Counted from the first letter of the stretch, positions 1 to 10,470 are shown. The stretch: 64,000 nucleotides of DNA from Ovis canadensis (GCF_042477335.2 NC_091255.1:23476501-23540500), one strand, 5' to 3'. Translations and numbers: made by a program. Notes: generated by a model from the sequence alone, not told the origin.

Positions 1-642
1 AAGGGCACCTCCATCCTCCACAGGATCTGGCCCCCTGCCTCAGCTGAGAAGTGATGTAAGAACTAATGCAGGGCCAAGCCAATGTGAGTCCTGTTAGAAT
101 CTGAACTACAAGACAGACACAGTCATCAGATTATGGGGGTGTTTGGACAGCAACTTTCTAGGCGTCAAGGCTGGAGTCATGAACAAACCAAAACTGAATG
201 GCAAGCCCAAGTTATAATGGAAAAAAAAGCTAGGAAAACACAGGGCCCAGAGGGAATCCCCTGCTAGTGGCTAAGACACCAAGCTTCCAACGCAGGGGTC
301 ACAGGTTCGATCCCTTTTAGGGAACCAGGACCCTATTAATACATGCCACATGGTGCGGCCAGATAAGGGTCTAGGACAAGAGCCCCTGGAGAGAGAGTGG
401 GAAGTCTAAGATCCACCCTCGCAGTCTAGGTCTTTCTCTGAGGCTCAGCAGTAATGTAAGTCTAGTCTTCAGAACCTTGTGAAGCTAACAGCTGGAGCCT
501 CCCGTTCAACTCCTCTCATAACGAATGCTTGCTCACGTGGGTTTCAGTTTTCTGAAACACTATGTGCTCCACCAGGAAAAAGTGCGGGTGACGGGCTCAG
601 CAGAACCCCCGTGGAGCCCCCCTGCCCTCCCCTTCCTCTGAC
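1..642 (-). other. LIG3: LIG3 intron 5 (partial)
   Basis: Intronic sequence running off the window edge. It holds one CHR-type SINE (251-371) and otherwise nothing I recognise. Confidence 0.7.
251..371 (+). mobile_element. CHR-type tRNA-derived SINE
   Basis: Begins with a degenerate GGGAATTCCCTGG-like head, followed by the ggttcgatcc B-box-like motif and a GGGAACC...CACATGGTGCGGCCA tail. This is the cetartiodactyl CHR SINE structure. Confidence 0.8.
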
Positions 643-794
643 CTGCTCCAGGTCTCGTGTCATGTCATCCGCGCTGCAGTTAAAAATGCGGCTGAAAAGC
701 TTCACGATCTGCTTATCATTCAAGTTGTAAACACTCTTAATGACACCCGGCAGCAGCAGCTTCACTGTTAGGTACACGTCACCGTGGAAACCAT
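643..794 (-). CDS. LIG3: LIG3 exon 5 (DNA-binding domain)
   Basis: 152 nt, residues 299-349. Acceptor CTCCAG|AT and donor GAGCAG|GTCAGA (phase 0). It encodes DGFHGDVYLTVKLLLPGV through to TRDLEQ, part of the helical DNA-binding domain that precedes the nucleotidyltransferase core. The next exon is not recognisable within 1-642, so it is outside the window. Confidence 0.94.
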
Positions 795-3700
795 CTGGAG
801 GAGACAGAAGAAAGAAACCTTTCTTGAGACATGGAGCTTAAACAAATAAATACATAAACCCAAAGAACCAAAAGAGCTGTCTGCATCGCTGGCCTCGCTG
901 CACAGGCCCTCGGGGGAGGGGGTGCGTTCAGCACAGCAGCAGAGGCCATGGCCTCCGGCAGCTGGGGGTCTGTGCGTCCGCCTCCCTGTAGCCCCTGGAT
1001 GAACCCCTGCAGGGCAGAGCCATGACTTTCACTGTCATGTTCCCAGTGATGGGCACATCACAGATGTTCAATGATCATTTTTTAGACGAATGAAAAGGAA
1101 CACAGTTGGGAGATTCTATTCCAAGCTGTGCAAGTGGCTCACAAAACCCAAATCAAACAGGAGAGTGAATTTTCCTTTTGGTCAAATGGGATAGGTTCTT
1201 CTGGCCTCCTAGGGGGCAGAGTAAGGAAGAAAGATGCCCATGTGTTTGGAACAGATCTGGCTACACACTGAATTTCAAGAGAGCAATACAGCAGAGCATC
1301 AAACCAGGCGCGAGGCCTGCGCAACCGTACAGTTCACGTGCCCGTGAGGCTGGCCGTGACTCTGAGCTCTTGCGAGAAGCCCACCCAGGATGCTCGAGGC
1401 CCACCTCCTGCTGAGCCTTTCTGAAGGAAGTCCTGGATGATCTGGGTTTTCGTGTTGTAGCTAGGATTTTCAGCCACCATGGCACACAACTTCCGAAACT
1501 CACGCAGCAGACAATCCTTGTGTTTCGGGTCACATTTGCTTGAGGACAGACTTGTCTTAGGGGTCTTAGGGGTAGGGCTGGAGTGGGCTTCCCCAGAGTT
1601 GTTGGGCTTGGCTGTTAGGGAGAGAAAAAGGGAGAGGTGATTCGTTTGGCCTTGCTGAAAAGGAAGCAAGAGAAACTAATAGGCACTCTGCTGGTTCTCT
1701 ACGTGTAGCTTCACTTAATCTCCCCAAAGAGCCCTTTGGGAGTAGATATCATTGTACTATTTTGTCGGTGAAAAAACAGAGGTCAAGTGATTTCCTCAAA
1801 TCTCACAGCTATTAAGAGTAAACAACTGCCTCACACTGAAGCAAAGGACCAGCTGATGTGTATTTCTTATATGAGTGCTTACTGAAGAACAAGGGCCATT
1901 TTCAAGCCAAGAGTGGTCAGGACGATCTCAGAGCAACTGTAAAAACCCAGAAAAGTTGGAATCAGGAAGGAAAAAGAAATCAAGGGACGCCTTAGTTACT
2001 CTGAAACTACTTCTTCTGCAGATTGTTGGAACTGGAAGAAACCTTCAAGATGATCTAGTTCAACCTCCTCTTATCGGTGAAGAGACCAAGGCCTGAGGAT
2101 AGAAGCATTCCCAGTCGTTGCCACTAGCCCCCTGCCCCTCCCCACCACCCCCATCACCACTCTTTTTCTTTCTTCTTATAAAAACGAAAGGTGGCTTCCC
2201 CCGCGGCTCAGTGGTAAAGAATCTGCCTGCAATGCCAGAGACATGGGTTCAATCCCTGGGTCAGAAGGGACTCCCTGGAGAAGGAAATGGCAACCCGCTC
2301 CAGTGTTCTTGTCTGGAAATCCCTGTGGACAGAGGAGCCCGGCAGGCTACAGTCCATGGAGTCACAAAGAGTTAAGACACGGAGCGACTAACAACAATAA
2401 TGAAAAGTTCTAGGTTTGGAACTTCCCTGGTGGTCCTGTGGCTAAGGCTCCACGTTCCCAGTGCAGGGGCCCAGGTTTGATCCCTGGCCAGGGAACTAGA
2501 TCCCACAGGCTGCAACTAAGACCAACACAGACAAATAAATAAATACAAATTTTAAAAAAGGTGGGCAACAAGGAGGACTTTTCTCCAGACACCCCAAACA
2601 ACTCTCAAGTGATCCTCTGTTACCTCCTTGTGACCATTTACAAAGTAAATTTCACCCTGAAAGCTTGCAGCAGACAGCCATTACCATGCTGTCTGCTGAT
2701 GTAAGCGTCTTCTTGCCTGGGGTTTGTAAATTAGAAATCTATCCTCATCTCTGACCTGGCATTTAAAGAGAACTTCAAGGGACAAAATCTCCAAAGTGTC
2801 ACTGTTCGGCAGCTTGGAAAAAATGGAACACCTGCCCTCCCCGAAATTCCCTCCCGAGAACTGGCTCTTCCAGGAATACACTGCCCTTACTGTCACCTGC
2901 ACTCTTCTATATTTCTCTCTTTGGCTGACCACTAGGCACAAACCGAGCAAACCTCAGAGTTTAAAAATGATAAAAAATTGTAGAGTCAGGCACTGTTTTT
3001 GCAACTTTCTCTTCTTTATTCCTTGTGAGACACCGTGGGGTCCACAAGGCAGGCGCTGCCATTCCCACTTCACAGATGACGCCACAGAGACCCAGACCAG
3101 GACCCAGGTCTTCTGACCTCAAGTCCAGGCTTCTTTCACTCATACAGAGCAACCTCCTGGAACAACTTCTGAGCTCCTAAGTTCTGACTTTATTTTCTTT
3201 AGCTGAGGCAGTCACAAGAATGTCTCCAAATAAAACAGGTAACAAGTTGGAGGGTAAAAAAGCACAGGTATTGGAGTGTAACTGTTAGAAACTCCATAAT
3301 GATGTTGAGCATTGGTTTTCTCATTCATAAAATGGGCCTAATAAAAGTACTCCTCACCGTGAAATGAAGAACAAATGAAACTACACGTGCAAAAGCCCCA
3401 GCCCAACGCTGTCTGCTACCCAGGGACATGCAGGACATCTCCATCTCTACTTTCATCTCCAACTTGGGCAAGTAGGGGATGCAACTTCTCACGATTCTTC
3501 CATTATCAAAAAGCAAGGAAGTGGGACTTCTCTGGTTTTCCAGTGGCTAAGAATCCATGCTCCCGATGCAGGGGGCCTGAGGTTTGATCCCTTGTCAGGG
3601 AACTGGATCCCACAGGCTACAACTACGAGTTCAAATGCCAAAACTAAAGATGCTGCATTCCGCAGCAGAGAGGAACGATCCCGTGTGCCACAACCAAGAC

Positions 3701-6700
3701 CTGGTGCAGCCAGGTAAATAAATAAATGTTAAAAAACCAAAAACCCCAAAACAAGGAAGTAAAGGGCAGGTTGTAATAATGTCTGATCCAGGTAAACTAC
3801 TTCAAGGGGAAGAAGTCTTGAAAGAACAAACATCTTTTTGCTGCAACAGAGATTAAAATATACAAAAAAATGCGATACATGTGGGGCGCTGAGAATTAGC
3901 TGGCCATTACCTCTCTGCTCAGATGAAAGCAAATTACAGTTGACTCTTGAACAACATGGGTTTGAACTGCACTTACACACAGAGTTTTTCAATAGCAAAT
4001 AAGTACTATACAATCTGCAATTGATTGAACCCAGGGATGCAGAACTGAGGGCATGGTGGAACCATGCATAAAGTGGAGCCTCAGATAAGAAGGCAGACTA
4101 TAAATGACATCTGGCATTTCAACTGTGCAGGGGATTTGGAGCCCCTACTGCCTGGGATGTTTAATAGTCAACTGTATTAAGCAGGCTAGATGGCACAGAA
4201 TGGTCACTCTTAACCAGAGTACCAAATCTTGGTCTCCCAGGATACCTAATTAAAAGGACTGCAACAGCTCACGTAGCCCTAACCTCTCTTACCTGAAAAG
4301 CCAGAAAACTTTCGGGGATTGGAATTGGTGACAAATGAGGCACCTTTCACTGGAGATGCTACTTGGCCAGTGGCTGTCAACTTAGCCTGGACAACAGCTT
4401 TCTTCTTTGGTGTGCTTGTTGCCTTGGAAGATAGATCTGTAGGACCCCCAAAAGAAGGGAAAATATCTTTCAGTGAAAAATCCCTGAGAAAGCTTTCAAA
4501 GACTATCAATTGCTCTTACAGCCTGGCTAGGTAAGTTACTACCATGGTATTAACCGAAAGGTGACTGTTGGCTGGCTGGTCTGCTTGACTGGAAGTACTA
4601 GGTATTAGGGTATTGGGGCGAGGGTGTTCTAGGGACAAAAGACCCAGTTATTCTTTACTTTTATTAGTAACTTAAATATTCATCAATACTCTCCACCCCT
4701 TATCTCATATATAACCTTCAGATTATTCAGAGGAAGTCAGAAATCATGTGTCAACAGATAAAATGTGAGGACCTCAGCTTATGGAATTAGCCTCAATTTA
4801 AAGATAAACAAGAAAGTAAAATGAAGTTGGATAAACAGAGTATGTTGATCTGGTACATGCAGGAAAACTTGCAGCTGCTGAGTTATTTGAGCTGTGTGAC
4901 AGTTTAACTCTCCCTTGTATTTTTCTTCCTCTGAATGAGCTGGGTCCAGAAGTAAAAAAGGGTGAAGCCAATGGCTAAGGCTGGGCAGGGCAAGAGGGAA
5001 GCTGGAAAAAAAAAATGTATTAGTTTTCTCCCTGAAGTCACTGTCCTCTCAAAGGAAAAGGACAGAGGTCCATTTTAGTCCCCCTATACTGACTAGAACT
5101 AAACTGAAGACAGGAATATTGCAATGACATTGAAGGTCGGAAAGGTCTAATTGGATTTGCCAGTGTCAGATTTCTAAAATCTGCATGCATTTGAACACAC
5201 ACGTGTGTGCACATATGTTTTTGTGTATATACAAACATGTGTTTTCCAGTTCTGCTTGCTGAAAGGGCCCAGAAGCACGCAGGACACACAGCATCAACAT
5301 TTTTGTCTCTATTGCCATTTCCCCCATAACAGGAACAAGGACTCCTCAGAGAAACGGCTGATTTCACGGCTGAGATAGGTAATGCTAAGAGCGAGCATAC
5401 TGTTAGGCCAGAAAGCAAGGGAGTACTTTAAAACAATTTTTAAAAAGTGATCTGGACATCAAGGACAAAAATTAGCTCAAAGGGGTTCCCAACTGACCAA
5501 ATATGGGACAATTTAGCACCAAATTAATAAAGTACAGGACAATGATAAGCCATCAGGAAAAAGCAGTAATCTGAGTCCATACAGAAAATAAGTTGAGAGA
5601 GAAAAGGGAGTAGTGTAGGTACTCTTTTCTTCAAAAATGTCAATGTCATGAAAGAAAACAAAGACCTCAGAGATGTTCCAGATTAAAGGAGGCCAGACTC
5701 GACAACTCAGTGCAATACCTGATCTTGTATCAGGATTCCATACTGAAGGGAGAGAAAAGTTATAAATTATCTGATCAACTGACAAAACTAGAATACAGAC
5801 GGTAGATTAAAGCATTATATCAAAGATAAATTTACTGGTTGATAGCTGTATTATAGTCACGATATCCTATTCTTAAGATATACACATTGAAGTATTTAAA
5901 GGCAAAGGACCATGACGCATGCCCAAATGGTTCTGGGGGGAAAAAGTCACTTGTGTGGAAGGAGAGAGTAACAGAGAGCGAAAGAGTGAGCACAAACATG
6001 AACACAAATGATAAAGCAGAGAGCAAAATGTTAACAGGTAAATCTGAGGGAACTCCCTGGAGGTCGAGAGGTTAGGACTCTACAGTCTCACTGCTGAGGA
6101 CCTGGGTTTAATCCCTGGTCACGGAACTAAAATCCCACAGCCAGATGAAAAAACAGCACAGCCAGAAAAAAAAAAAAAAGGGGGGGGGGGGACATGAGCA
6201 TTCTTTGTACTATGTACTATTTTTATTCTTGTAACATTCCTGAGTTTGAAGTTATTTCTGAACAATAAACTTAAAGACAGGAAGAAAGAAATTGGGTTCT
6301 ACTCTCATCTCGTTGCCTCTCAGAGCCAGTAAGATGAGAAAGCAGTATTCTCCACCCTACCTGCAATGTGCTGACTTATCTGCTCTTTCTCATTCTCTTC
6401 CAGCTCTTCCCAGCCTTCCAGCTCGGTGAGGTCCTCAATTTTTTTTGTGGTGGCCCGGGCCCGCTCCAGCTTCTCAAACATACATTTAATGTGGTACCAC
6501 TCTTTCATATCGTCCCCCGCCTCTGAAAAGGGATTGGGCACCACTTTGCCAATTCGGCATACGCCCTTGACAATCTTTTCCTTGCATTTTTTGCAGCCGG
6601 CGGTGCCACGCTTGGCGTAGTCCACACAGAAGCGTTGTTCTGCCATCTCACAGGGACCACTGCAGAGTCCCACATGCGACCCTGGCAAGAAAACAAGGCA

Positions 6701-6904
6701 GGCGGCACGTGGTCTTAGGTTGCTTTCCCGAAAGGACGGAACAGGCTTTCTTCTCTGGAGGTGGTGGTGTCCACGAAGAACTGTCTCTGACCACTGGCCA
6801 AAGTGTCTTATGTCTGGCCGGTGATGTTCTCGGAATAGGCACAGTTCTTTTTTCCTGAGTGCACGGAGAGTTGGTGGGAAGAGGATCTTAAAAGCCAAAG
6901 TCAT
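643..6904 (-). CDS. LIG3: LIG3, DNA ligase III, 5' part (exons 2-5, codons 1-349)
   Basis: ATP-dependent DNA ligase that seals nicks in single-strand-break and base-excision repair with XRCC1 and is the essential ligase of mitochondria. Four coding exons join without a frame break: 6904-6361, 4436-4293, 1611-1405 and 794-643 (1047 nt, 349 codons). In order they give a basic mitochondrial leader (1-86), the nuclear-form Met87, a PARP-like zinc finger (C104, C107, H138, C141), a Ser/Lys-rich linker (about 180-255) and the start of the DNA-binding domain (from about 260, including the KCDPKHKDCLL and DGFHGDVYLT stretches). The family protein is about 1000 residues, so the catalytic core and BRCT domain lie beyond the left edge. 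Identification rests on my recall of the human protein, which matches nearly residue by residue. No inactivating change is seen. Confidence 0.97.
795..1404 (-). other. LIG3: LIG3 intron 4
   Basis: 610-bp intron between exons 4 and 5 with a GC-rich middle section. No repeat or gene recognised. Confidence 0.85.
1405..1611 (-). CDS. LIG3: LIG3 exon 4 (linker and start of DNA-binding domain)
   Basis: 207 nt, 69 residues (230-298). Acceptor TAACAG|CC. The donor is GGAG|GTGGGC, chosen because only this junction restores the KGSAGDGFHGD reading across to exon 5. It contains a 9-nt tandem duplication (1554-1571 on the plus strand) giving a repeated Thr-Pro-Lys, then the conserved region around KDCLLREFRKLCAMV that opens the DNA-binding domain. 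Confidence 0.94.
2191..2392 (+). mobile_element. Bov-tA SINE
   Basis: Full structure: tRNA-like head (GTGGCTCAGTGGTAAAGAAT type) joined to the Bov-A body (AGAAGGAAATGGCAACCC to GACACGGAGCGACT). Confidence 0.9.
2418..2560 (+). mobile_element. CHR-type SINE
   Basis: GGAACTTCCCTGGTGG head, ggtttgatccctgg box, and a GGGAACTAGATCCCACAGGCTGC body ending in an A-rich (AAATA)n tail. Confidence 0.85.
3523..3751 (+). mobile_element. CHR-type SINE with 9-bp target-site duplication
   Basis: CHR head and body with an (AAAT)n tail. CAAGGAAGT occurs directly before (3514-3522) and after (3752-3760) the element, a clean target-site duplication. Confidence 0.88.
3937..4174. mobile_element. Tigger-like (MER8/Tigger2-type) MITE
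   Basis: Terminal inverted repeat CAGTTGACT at the left and AGTCAACTG at the right, each flanked by a TA dinucleotide as expected for TA target duplication by Tc1/mariner-Tigger transposons. No transposase. The family name is from memory of the CAGTTGACYCTTGAACAAC end. Confidence 0.7.
4293..4436 (-). CDS. LIG3: LIG3 exon 3 (linker)
   Basis: 144 nt, 48 residues (182-229), with acceptor TCCTACAG|AT and donor TCAG|GTAAGA. It encodes a Ser/Thr/Lys-rich flexible linker with TPKKKAVVQAKL and NPRKFSGFS stretches between the zinc finger and the DNA-binding domain. Phase 1 at both ends, so it could be skipped without a frameshift. Confidence 0.95.
4437..6360 (-). other. LIG3: LIG3 intron 2
   Basis: 1.9-kb intron. 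It contains one CHR SINE (6048-6180) followed by a 12-base G run. I recognise nothing in 4437-6047 beyond a short mixed CA/TG-rich stretch near 5195-5250. Confidence 0.85.
6048..6180 (+). mobile_element. CHR-type SINE ending in A-run then G-run
   Basis: CHR head GGGAACTCCCTGGAGG, box ggtttaatccctgg and an A-rich tail; a run of 12 G (6180-6191) follows the tail directly. Confidence 0.82.
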
Positions 6905-6908
6905 ACAG
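6361..6908 (-). CDS. LIG3: LIG3 exon 2: both start codons and zinc finger
   Basis: The acceptor is a long pyrimidine tract ending in GCAG at 6909; the exon then opens CTGT-ATG. Met1 (6904-6902) has T at -3, a weak context. Met87 (6646-6644) has G at -3 and G at +4, a strong one. Residues 1-86 are rich in Arg, Lys, Leu and Phe with no acidic residue in the first 19, as expected of a mitochondrial leader. Residues 87 onward carry the CKKC...WYHIKC zinc finger. The donor GCAG|GTAGGG ends the exon in phase 1. The leader is one residue shorter than the human one as I recall it. Confidence 0.97.
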
Positions 6909-7035
6909 CTGCATGGAAGGGGAAGAGGCAGAAAAGTGAGTTACAGAGGAGCTAGGCTTCTAATTTCCTCAAAGGCTGACATCCTAACACAATAATCCAT
7001 GCTGACCAACCAAACATCTCCCAAAGTATGAAGGA

Positions 7036-7138
7036 TTTTTTTTTTTTTGGCTGCTGTCTGATCCCTGACCAGAAATCGTACTTCCGCCTCCTGCAGTGGA
7101 AGCTCGGAGTCTTAACCACAGGACCACCAGGGAAGACC
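7036..7138 (-). mobile_element. CHR-type SINE (minus)
   Basis: T-run followed by the reverse complement of the CHR body, ending ACCACCAGGGAAGACC. A near-perfect 11-bp duplication (GTATGAAGGAT at 7026-7036, GTATGAAAGAT at 7141-7151) flanks it. Confidence 0.85.
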
Positions 7139-7392
7139 AGGTATGAAAGATTTATTGCCTACAGGATGAACAATTCCAGTACAGAAAAATTCAGTCTGCA
7201 ACAGGATGTTCAATTACATAATTGAAAATTTAGATATTATCTAATGTATATCTAGTAAATCACAATCAAGAGAATTCAAGTAACATAAAACCCTTTCTCA
7301 GGCCACCAGCAAACCCTAAGCCTTAAAATGGATGGTGACCCTTTAGCATAAGATTCTAAAGTTTCTTTTTAAACATCAAGAAAAATTACGTC

Positions 7393-7520
7393 GGGAGTTC
7401 CCTGGTAGCCTAGTGGTTAGGACTCAGTGCTTTCACTTCTATGGCCAGGGTTCAAACCCTGGAGGAGGAACTGAGATATTGAAAGCCAAGTGGTGCAGTT
7501 AAAAAAAAGAAAAGAAAAAG
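7393..7520 (+). mobile_element. CHR-type SINE
   Basis: GGGAGTTCCCTGGTAGCC head, caaaccctgg box and A-rich tail. Confidence 0.82.
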
Positions 7521-7639
7521 ACATTATTTTCAGGAAGCCTTTAATGTGAAATATAAAATATTTGTTATCCTCAGAAAATAATTAAGCCACTATATAGATC
7601 TGTGATTTAATCAGAAGCCCTATTTTGAGAGGCAATTAA

Positions 7640-7795
7640 ATGGAGCCTAAAACCTAACCCCCTGGTTTCAAATCCTAGTTTACGGTCATAAGACCTTGGG
7701 AATTTCCTTAATCTCTCAGTTCCTCAATTTCCTCAACTGTAAAATGTGGATAATAATAGTACCTAACTCAGAGAGTTGTCATTCTAAGAATAAAA
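7640..7795 (+). mobile_element. MIR SINE remnant
   Basis: Contains the ancient MIR core signature, including a TCAATTTCCTCAACTGTAAA-like stretch and ATAATAATAGTACCTA. Confidence 0.7.
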
Positions 7796-8581
7796 ACCCT
7801 TATATAGTCAATGAAGCGATTATCCTTTAAGCAAAGGCTCCCTGTGTGCAACTAGCCGGGTTATAATTCAGCAACTTCAATCTGAAAATGCTGAAGTAAC
7901 TGGACAAGCAAGAATCAAAGGAACTGCTCAATCAATCCACATGGTAACAAGGACCATATCCACATAGTATCCCCCACTTTCTTTTATCCTTATTTTCTAA
8001 AATATCCTCCCAGTTCCAGCTTTCAACAGACTGGAAGTTATTTTCAGCCTGCACCAGGCTTTGTCGTCAAACTGCTTGCGGATGATAATGAAAAGCAGGC
8101 TTTACTTGCTGAAGTGAAACGTGATGCAGAGAACAGCAGGTAACTGGGAATCAGAGACGCGAGCGCAAGTGTGACCGTGCAGTTCAGAGACTATGTTATC
8201 TTTTGAGAATTTCCCTTAACTTCCCCGAGTCAGCTTCCTTATTCCTAAGACAGGGAAAATATCTACCTCAAGGGAAGGGGGGAAATGACACTGGGTCCGT
8301 GGATGGGCGAATGGGAGTGGGGGGTAGGGCTCTGAACTCCCTTGCAAATGTATTCAAAAGGTGTGCATTCAGCCTTGTACGTTTTGGGGAAGAAACAGTC
8401 AACGTTTTCATGAAACTTCACAAAGGGCTCTGTAACCCCTAGATGCTGAACCACAGAGTATGTGAAAGTAGAGCAGGCCCGTAAGAGGCGCTCAAGTTAA
8501 AAAAAAAAAAAAAAAAATTAGGGTCCACCACCTTCCTGGAAAGCGATTTATGAAAAGCCGCCCCCAGGACGCCAAGGAGCC

Positions 8582-8615
8582 GGGGGGGGGGGGGGGGGGG
8601 GGTGGGGGGGGGGGG
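8582..8615 (+). repeat. Poly-G tract G21-T-G12
   Basis: 21 consecutive G, one T, then 12 G, at the 3' edge of the LIG3 CpG island. LIG3 is transcribed from the minus strand, so the G-rich strand is the template. The length is likely unstable and hard to sequence. Confidence 0.9.
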
Positions 8616-9226
8616 AAGGCACCTAGCCGCGCCCCTCCTCCGCAGGGTCCGGGAGGCGCTGGGCCACCAGGAGGCTCGGAACCGTTTGGGGAACCCCGCC
8701 TGGCTCACAGGCCCCTCGCGGCCGCCACTTAGCATTTCCTGAGGGAGCCGAGAAGGGAAGCCGTTGAGGCCCGAACGCAGCCGGGCCGGGAAGTGAGAGC
8801 CCCGCGGCCGCTGCTCCCGGAGGGGCCTCCCCTTTCGGGAGGGGGTACCGGCTACCCGCCGGGGCCGCGGGGAGGGCGAGGGGCGGCCAGAGCACAGCCC
8901 CGGGCTGGGCTGAAGGGGACGCGGCGGGAAGAGAAAGGCTCCTAAGCTCCGTCCGCAGCGCACCGACTCGGGCGGCGGCTGGGCGGACCCGGCCAGAGGA
9001 GCCCCGCGGGGGCGCCCTGCCTCCCCGGCGTGGGGCCGCGGGGGTCCCGGGAGCCAACCCCCGCGGGCTCCCGGGGGGCCGCCACGTCACGGAGGGTGTG
9101 CCCCCGGGCTCTGCGAGCCGGCGGGCGGGGGAGGAGACCACGGGGCTGGCTCCCGGGCCGCGCCGAGCCCCGCACTTCGGCCGCCCCCCTTTCCCGCAGG
9201 CCGGCCCCGCCGCGCCGCCCCCTCAC

Positions 9227-9380
9227 CTGCCTTCCGGGCTCCGGCGCCGCCTCAGGCCTCGGACCAAGCGCCCACAGGCCGCGCGCAGCCACGACGGTTG
9301 TAGTGCCTGTCTCTTTAAATCCGGGTCCTCGAGCTGGCCGCAGCACGCAGGCGCAGAGGCCCAGGCCCCGCCCCCCCGCA
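9227..9380 (-). other. LIG3: LIG3 probable non-coding exon 1 (5' UTR)
   Basis: On the minus strand a strong splice donor (GGCAG|GTGAGG, exon end at 9227) sits inside the CpG island and is the natural partner of the exon 2 acceptor at 6909. The upstream limit is a guess because no transcript evidence is available; GC boxes near 9366-9377 and an E-box at 9412-9417 suggest transcription begins around 9330-9400. No long in-frame coding sequence is expected here. Confidence 0.5.
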
Positions 9381-10016
9381 GCCGCGCCACGCGTCCCAGC
9401 CCCTTGCCTGCCACGTGGGAGGTGGCCCGGGTGCTCCGAGTGAGGCTTGGTCCGTGGGGTTGGTTCGCGAGGTGCCACTGCGGCTGGAGAAAGCAGAGGT
9501 GCCGAGATGTGGCGGCGCCCTGAGGCGCATCCTGTTCTCAACTTCTGAGAATTTACCCCACCCCCTCCCAATTTACCCCATTGGCTCTTGGTGTTAGAGA
9601 GTATCTGGTCCTTAAAGGTCCTGGTCGAGAGACTATATCGTAATGAGCTTGGGGAAAGCAAAGATTCATTCTATTTTTCTGTATTCTCTCTGTCTGTGTC
9701 CCGCAAAGTGCCTAGCGCATGGTAAATATTTGGTAAATATTATTGAATTGAAAAGGGGCACTGGATAGATACAATATTAAGGAGTCATGGGTACAGTAAA
9801 CCCTTGATGGTGTGTTGTGTATTTATTTTAAACCTCAGGTTAGCTTTTAAGGTCAACTTTTTGAGAGATTGGAACGGCTGTTTTTACAAAAGGATAGTGG
9901 ACTCAGAGGAGGTGAGAGAACTTGTTCACGGTCTAGGAAAGGTAGAGCAACTGGGCATTGTTACGTAAGCAAAGGTCAGACCCTGGGGAAAATTCTGTGC
10001 TCTCTGAAAAGGATCC

Positions 10017-10122
10017 TGTCGTTAAGACTCCCGGCTTCCACAGCAGAGGGCGCAGGTTGGGTCCTTGGTGGGGAACTATGATCCCGCATGCCCTGGAGTG
10101 CAGCCAAAAAATTTAAAAAAAA
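10017..10122 (+). mobile_element. CHR-type SINE, 5' truncated
   Basis: Starts within the head at GTTAAGACTCCCGGCTTCCA and continues to an A-rich tail. Confidence 0.82.
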
Positions 10123-10257
10123 GGTCATGCCCTTTGTTATGTAGAGGATGGAGAGCCATTAAGGGGCTTAAGAAGCAGTGAGGGAATTAGTCAACCAGTG
10201 CTGGCTTGGGCAGAACGTGAAAATGGAATGACAGAGGTCAGCATGGCACCATACAAG

Positions 10258-10382
10258 GCTGCATCATTGACTCAGTGGGCATGAGTTTGAGTAAATTCTG
10301 GGAGGTGGTGAGGGACAGGGAAGCCTGGTAAGTTACAGTTCATGGGGTTGCAAAGAGTCAAAAGACTTAGTGACTGAACAAT
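10258..10382 (+). mobile_element. BovB 3'-end-derived fragment (Bov-A-like)
   Basis: Matches the BovB 3' end from the GCATCACTGACTCAATGG region through GCAAAGAGTC to the GACTGAACAA terminus, with several mismatches. Confidence 0.75.
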
Positions 10383-10470
10383 ACAAGGGTCCCATAAAAA
10401 TTCGTGAAGAGGTTCACGTTTTTAAGGAAAGTTTTCTGTTTTTGTTTTTTATGGTATCTATATCAAACCA

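Larger units (their letters stand above)
1612..4292 (-). other. LIG3: LIG3 intron 3
   Basis: 2.7-kb intron. It holds an old MIR/L2-like remnant (about 1705-1830), a Bov-tA (2191-2392), two CHR SINEs (2418-2560, 3523-3751) and a small Tigger-like MITE (3937-4174). Confidence 0.85.
6909..9226 (-). other. LIG3: LIG3 intron 1
   Basis: 2.3-kb intron between the presumed non-coding exon 1 and exon 2. It contains two CHR SINEs, MIR remnants (about 7640-7795 and 8185-8280), and near its 5' end an A-run (8498-8517) and a long G tract (8582-8615). Confidence 0.7.
8530..9590 (-). promoter_or_regulatory. LIG3: LIG3 CpG-island promoter
   Basis: About 1 kb of visibly CG-dinucleotide-rich, high-GC sequence around the LIG3 exon 1 donor, in sharp contrast to the AT-rich flanks. 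It includes Sp1-type GC boxes (about 9366-9377), an E-box CACGTG (9412-9417) and an inverted CCAAT box (ATTGG, 9580-9584, in the correct sense for a minus-strand gene). No TATA box stands out, consistent with a housekeeping promoter. Confidence 0.8.

Noticed and set aside
2191-2260. tRNA-like segment with B-box motif (and many similar ones)
   Set aside because: These are the tRNA-derived heads of Bov-tA and CHR SINEs with the SINE body attached, not functional tRNA genes.
6505-6842. Overlapping frames in other phases across LIG3 exon 2
   Set aside because: They are shadows of the LIG3 reading frame and start at non-ATG codons.
8439-9661. Long open frames on both strands in the GC-rich block (up to 239 codons)
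   Set aside because: They lie in the LIG3 CpG island, where GC-rich sequence lacks stop codons by chance. They are low-complexity Pro/Arg/Gly/Ala translations overlapping on both strands with no domain.
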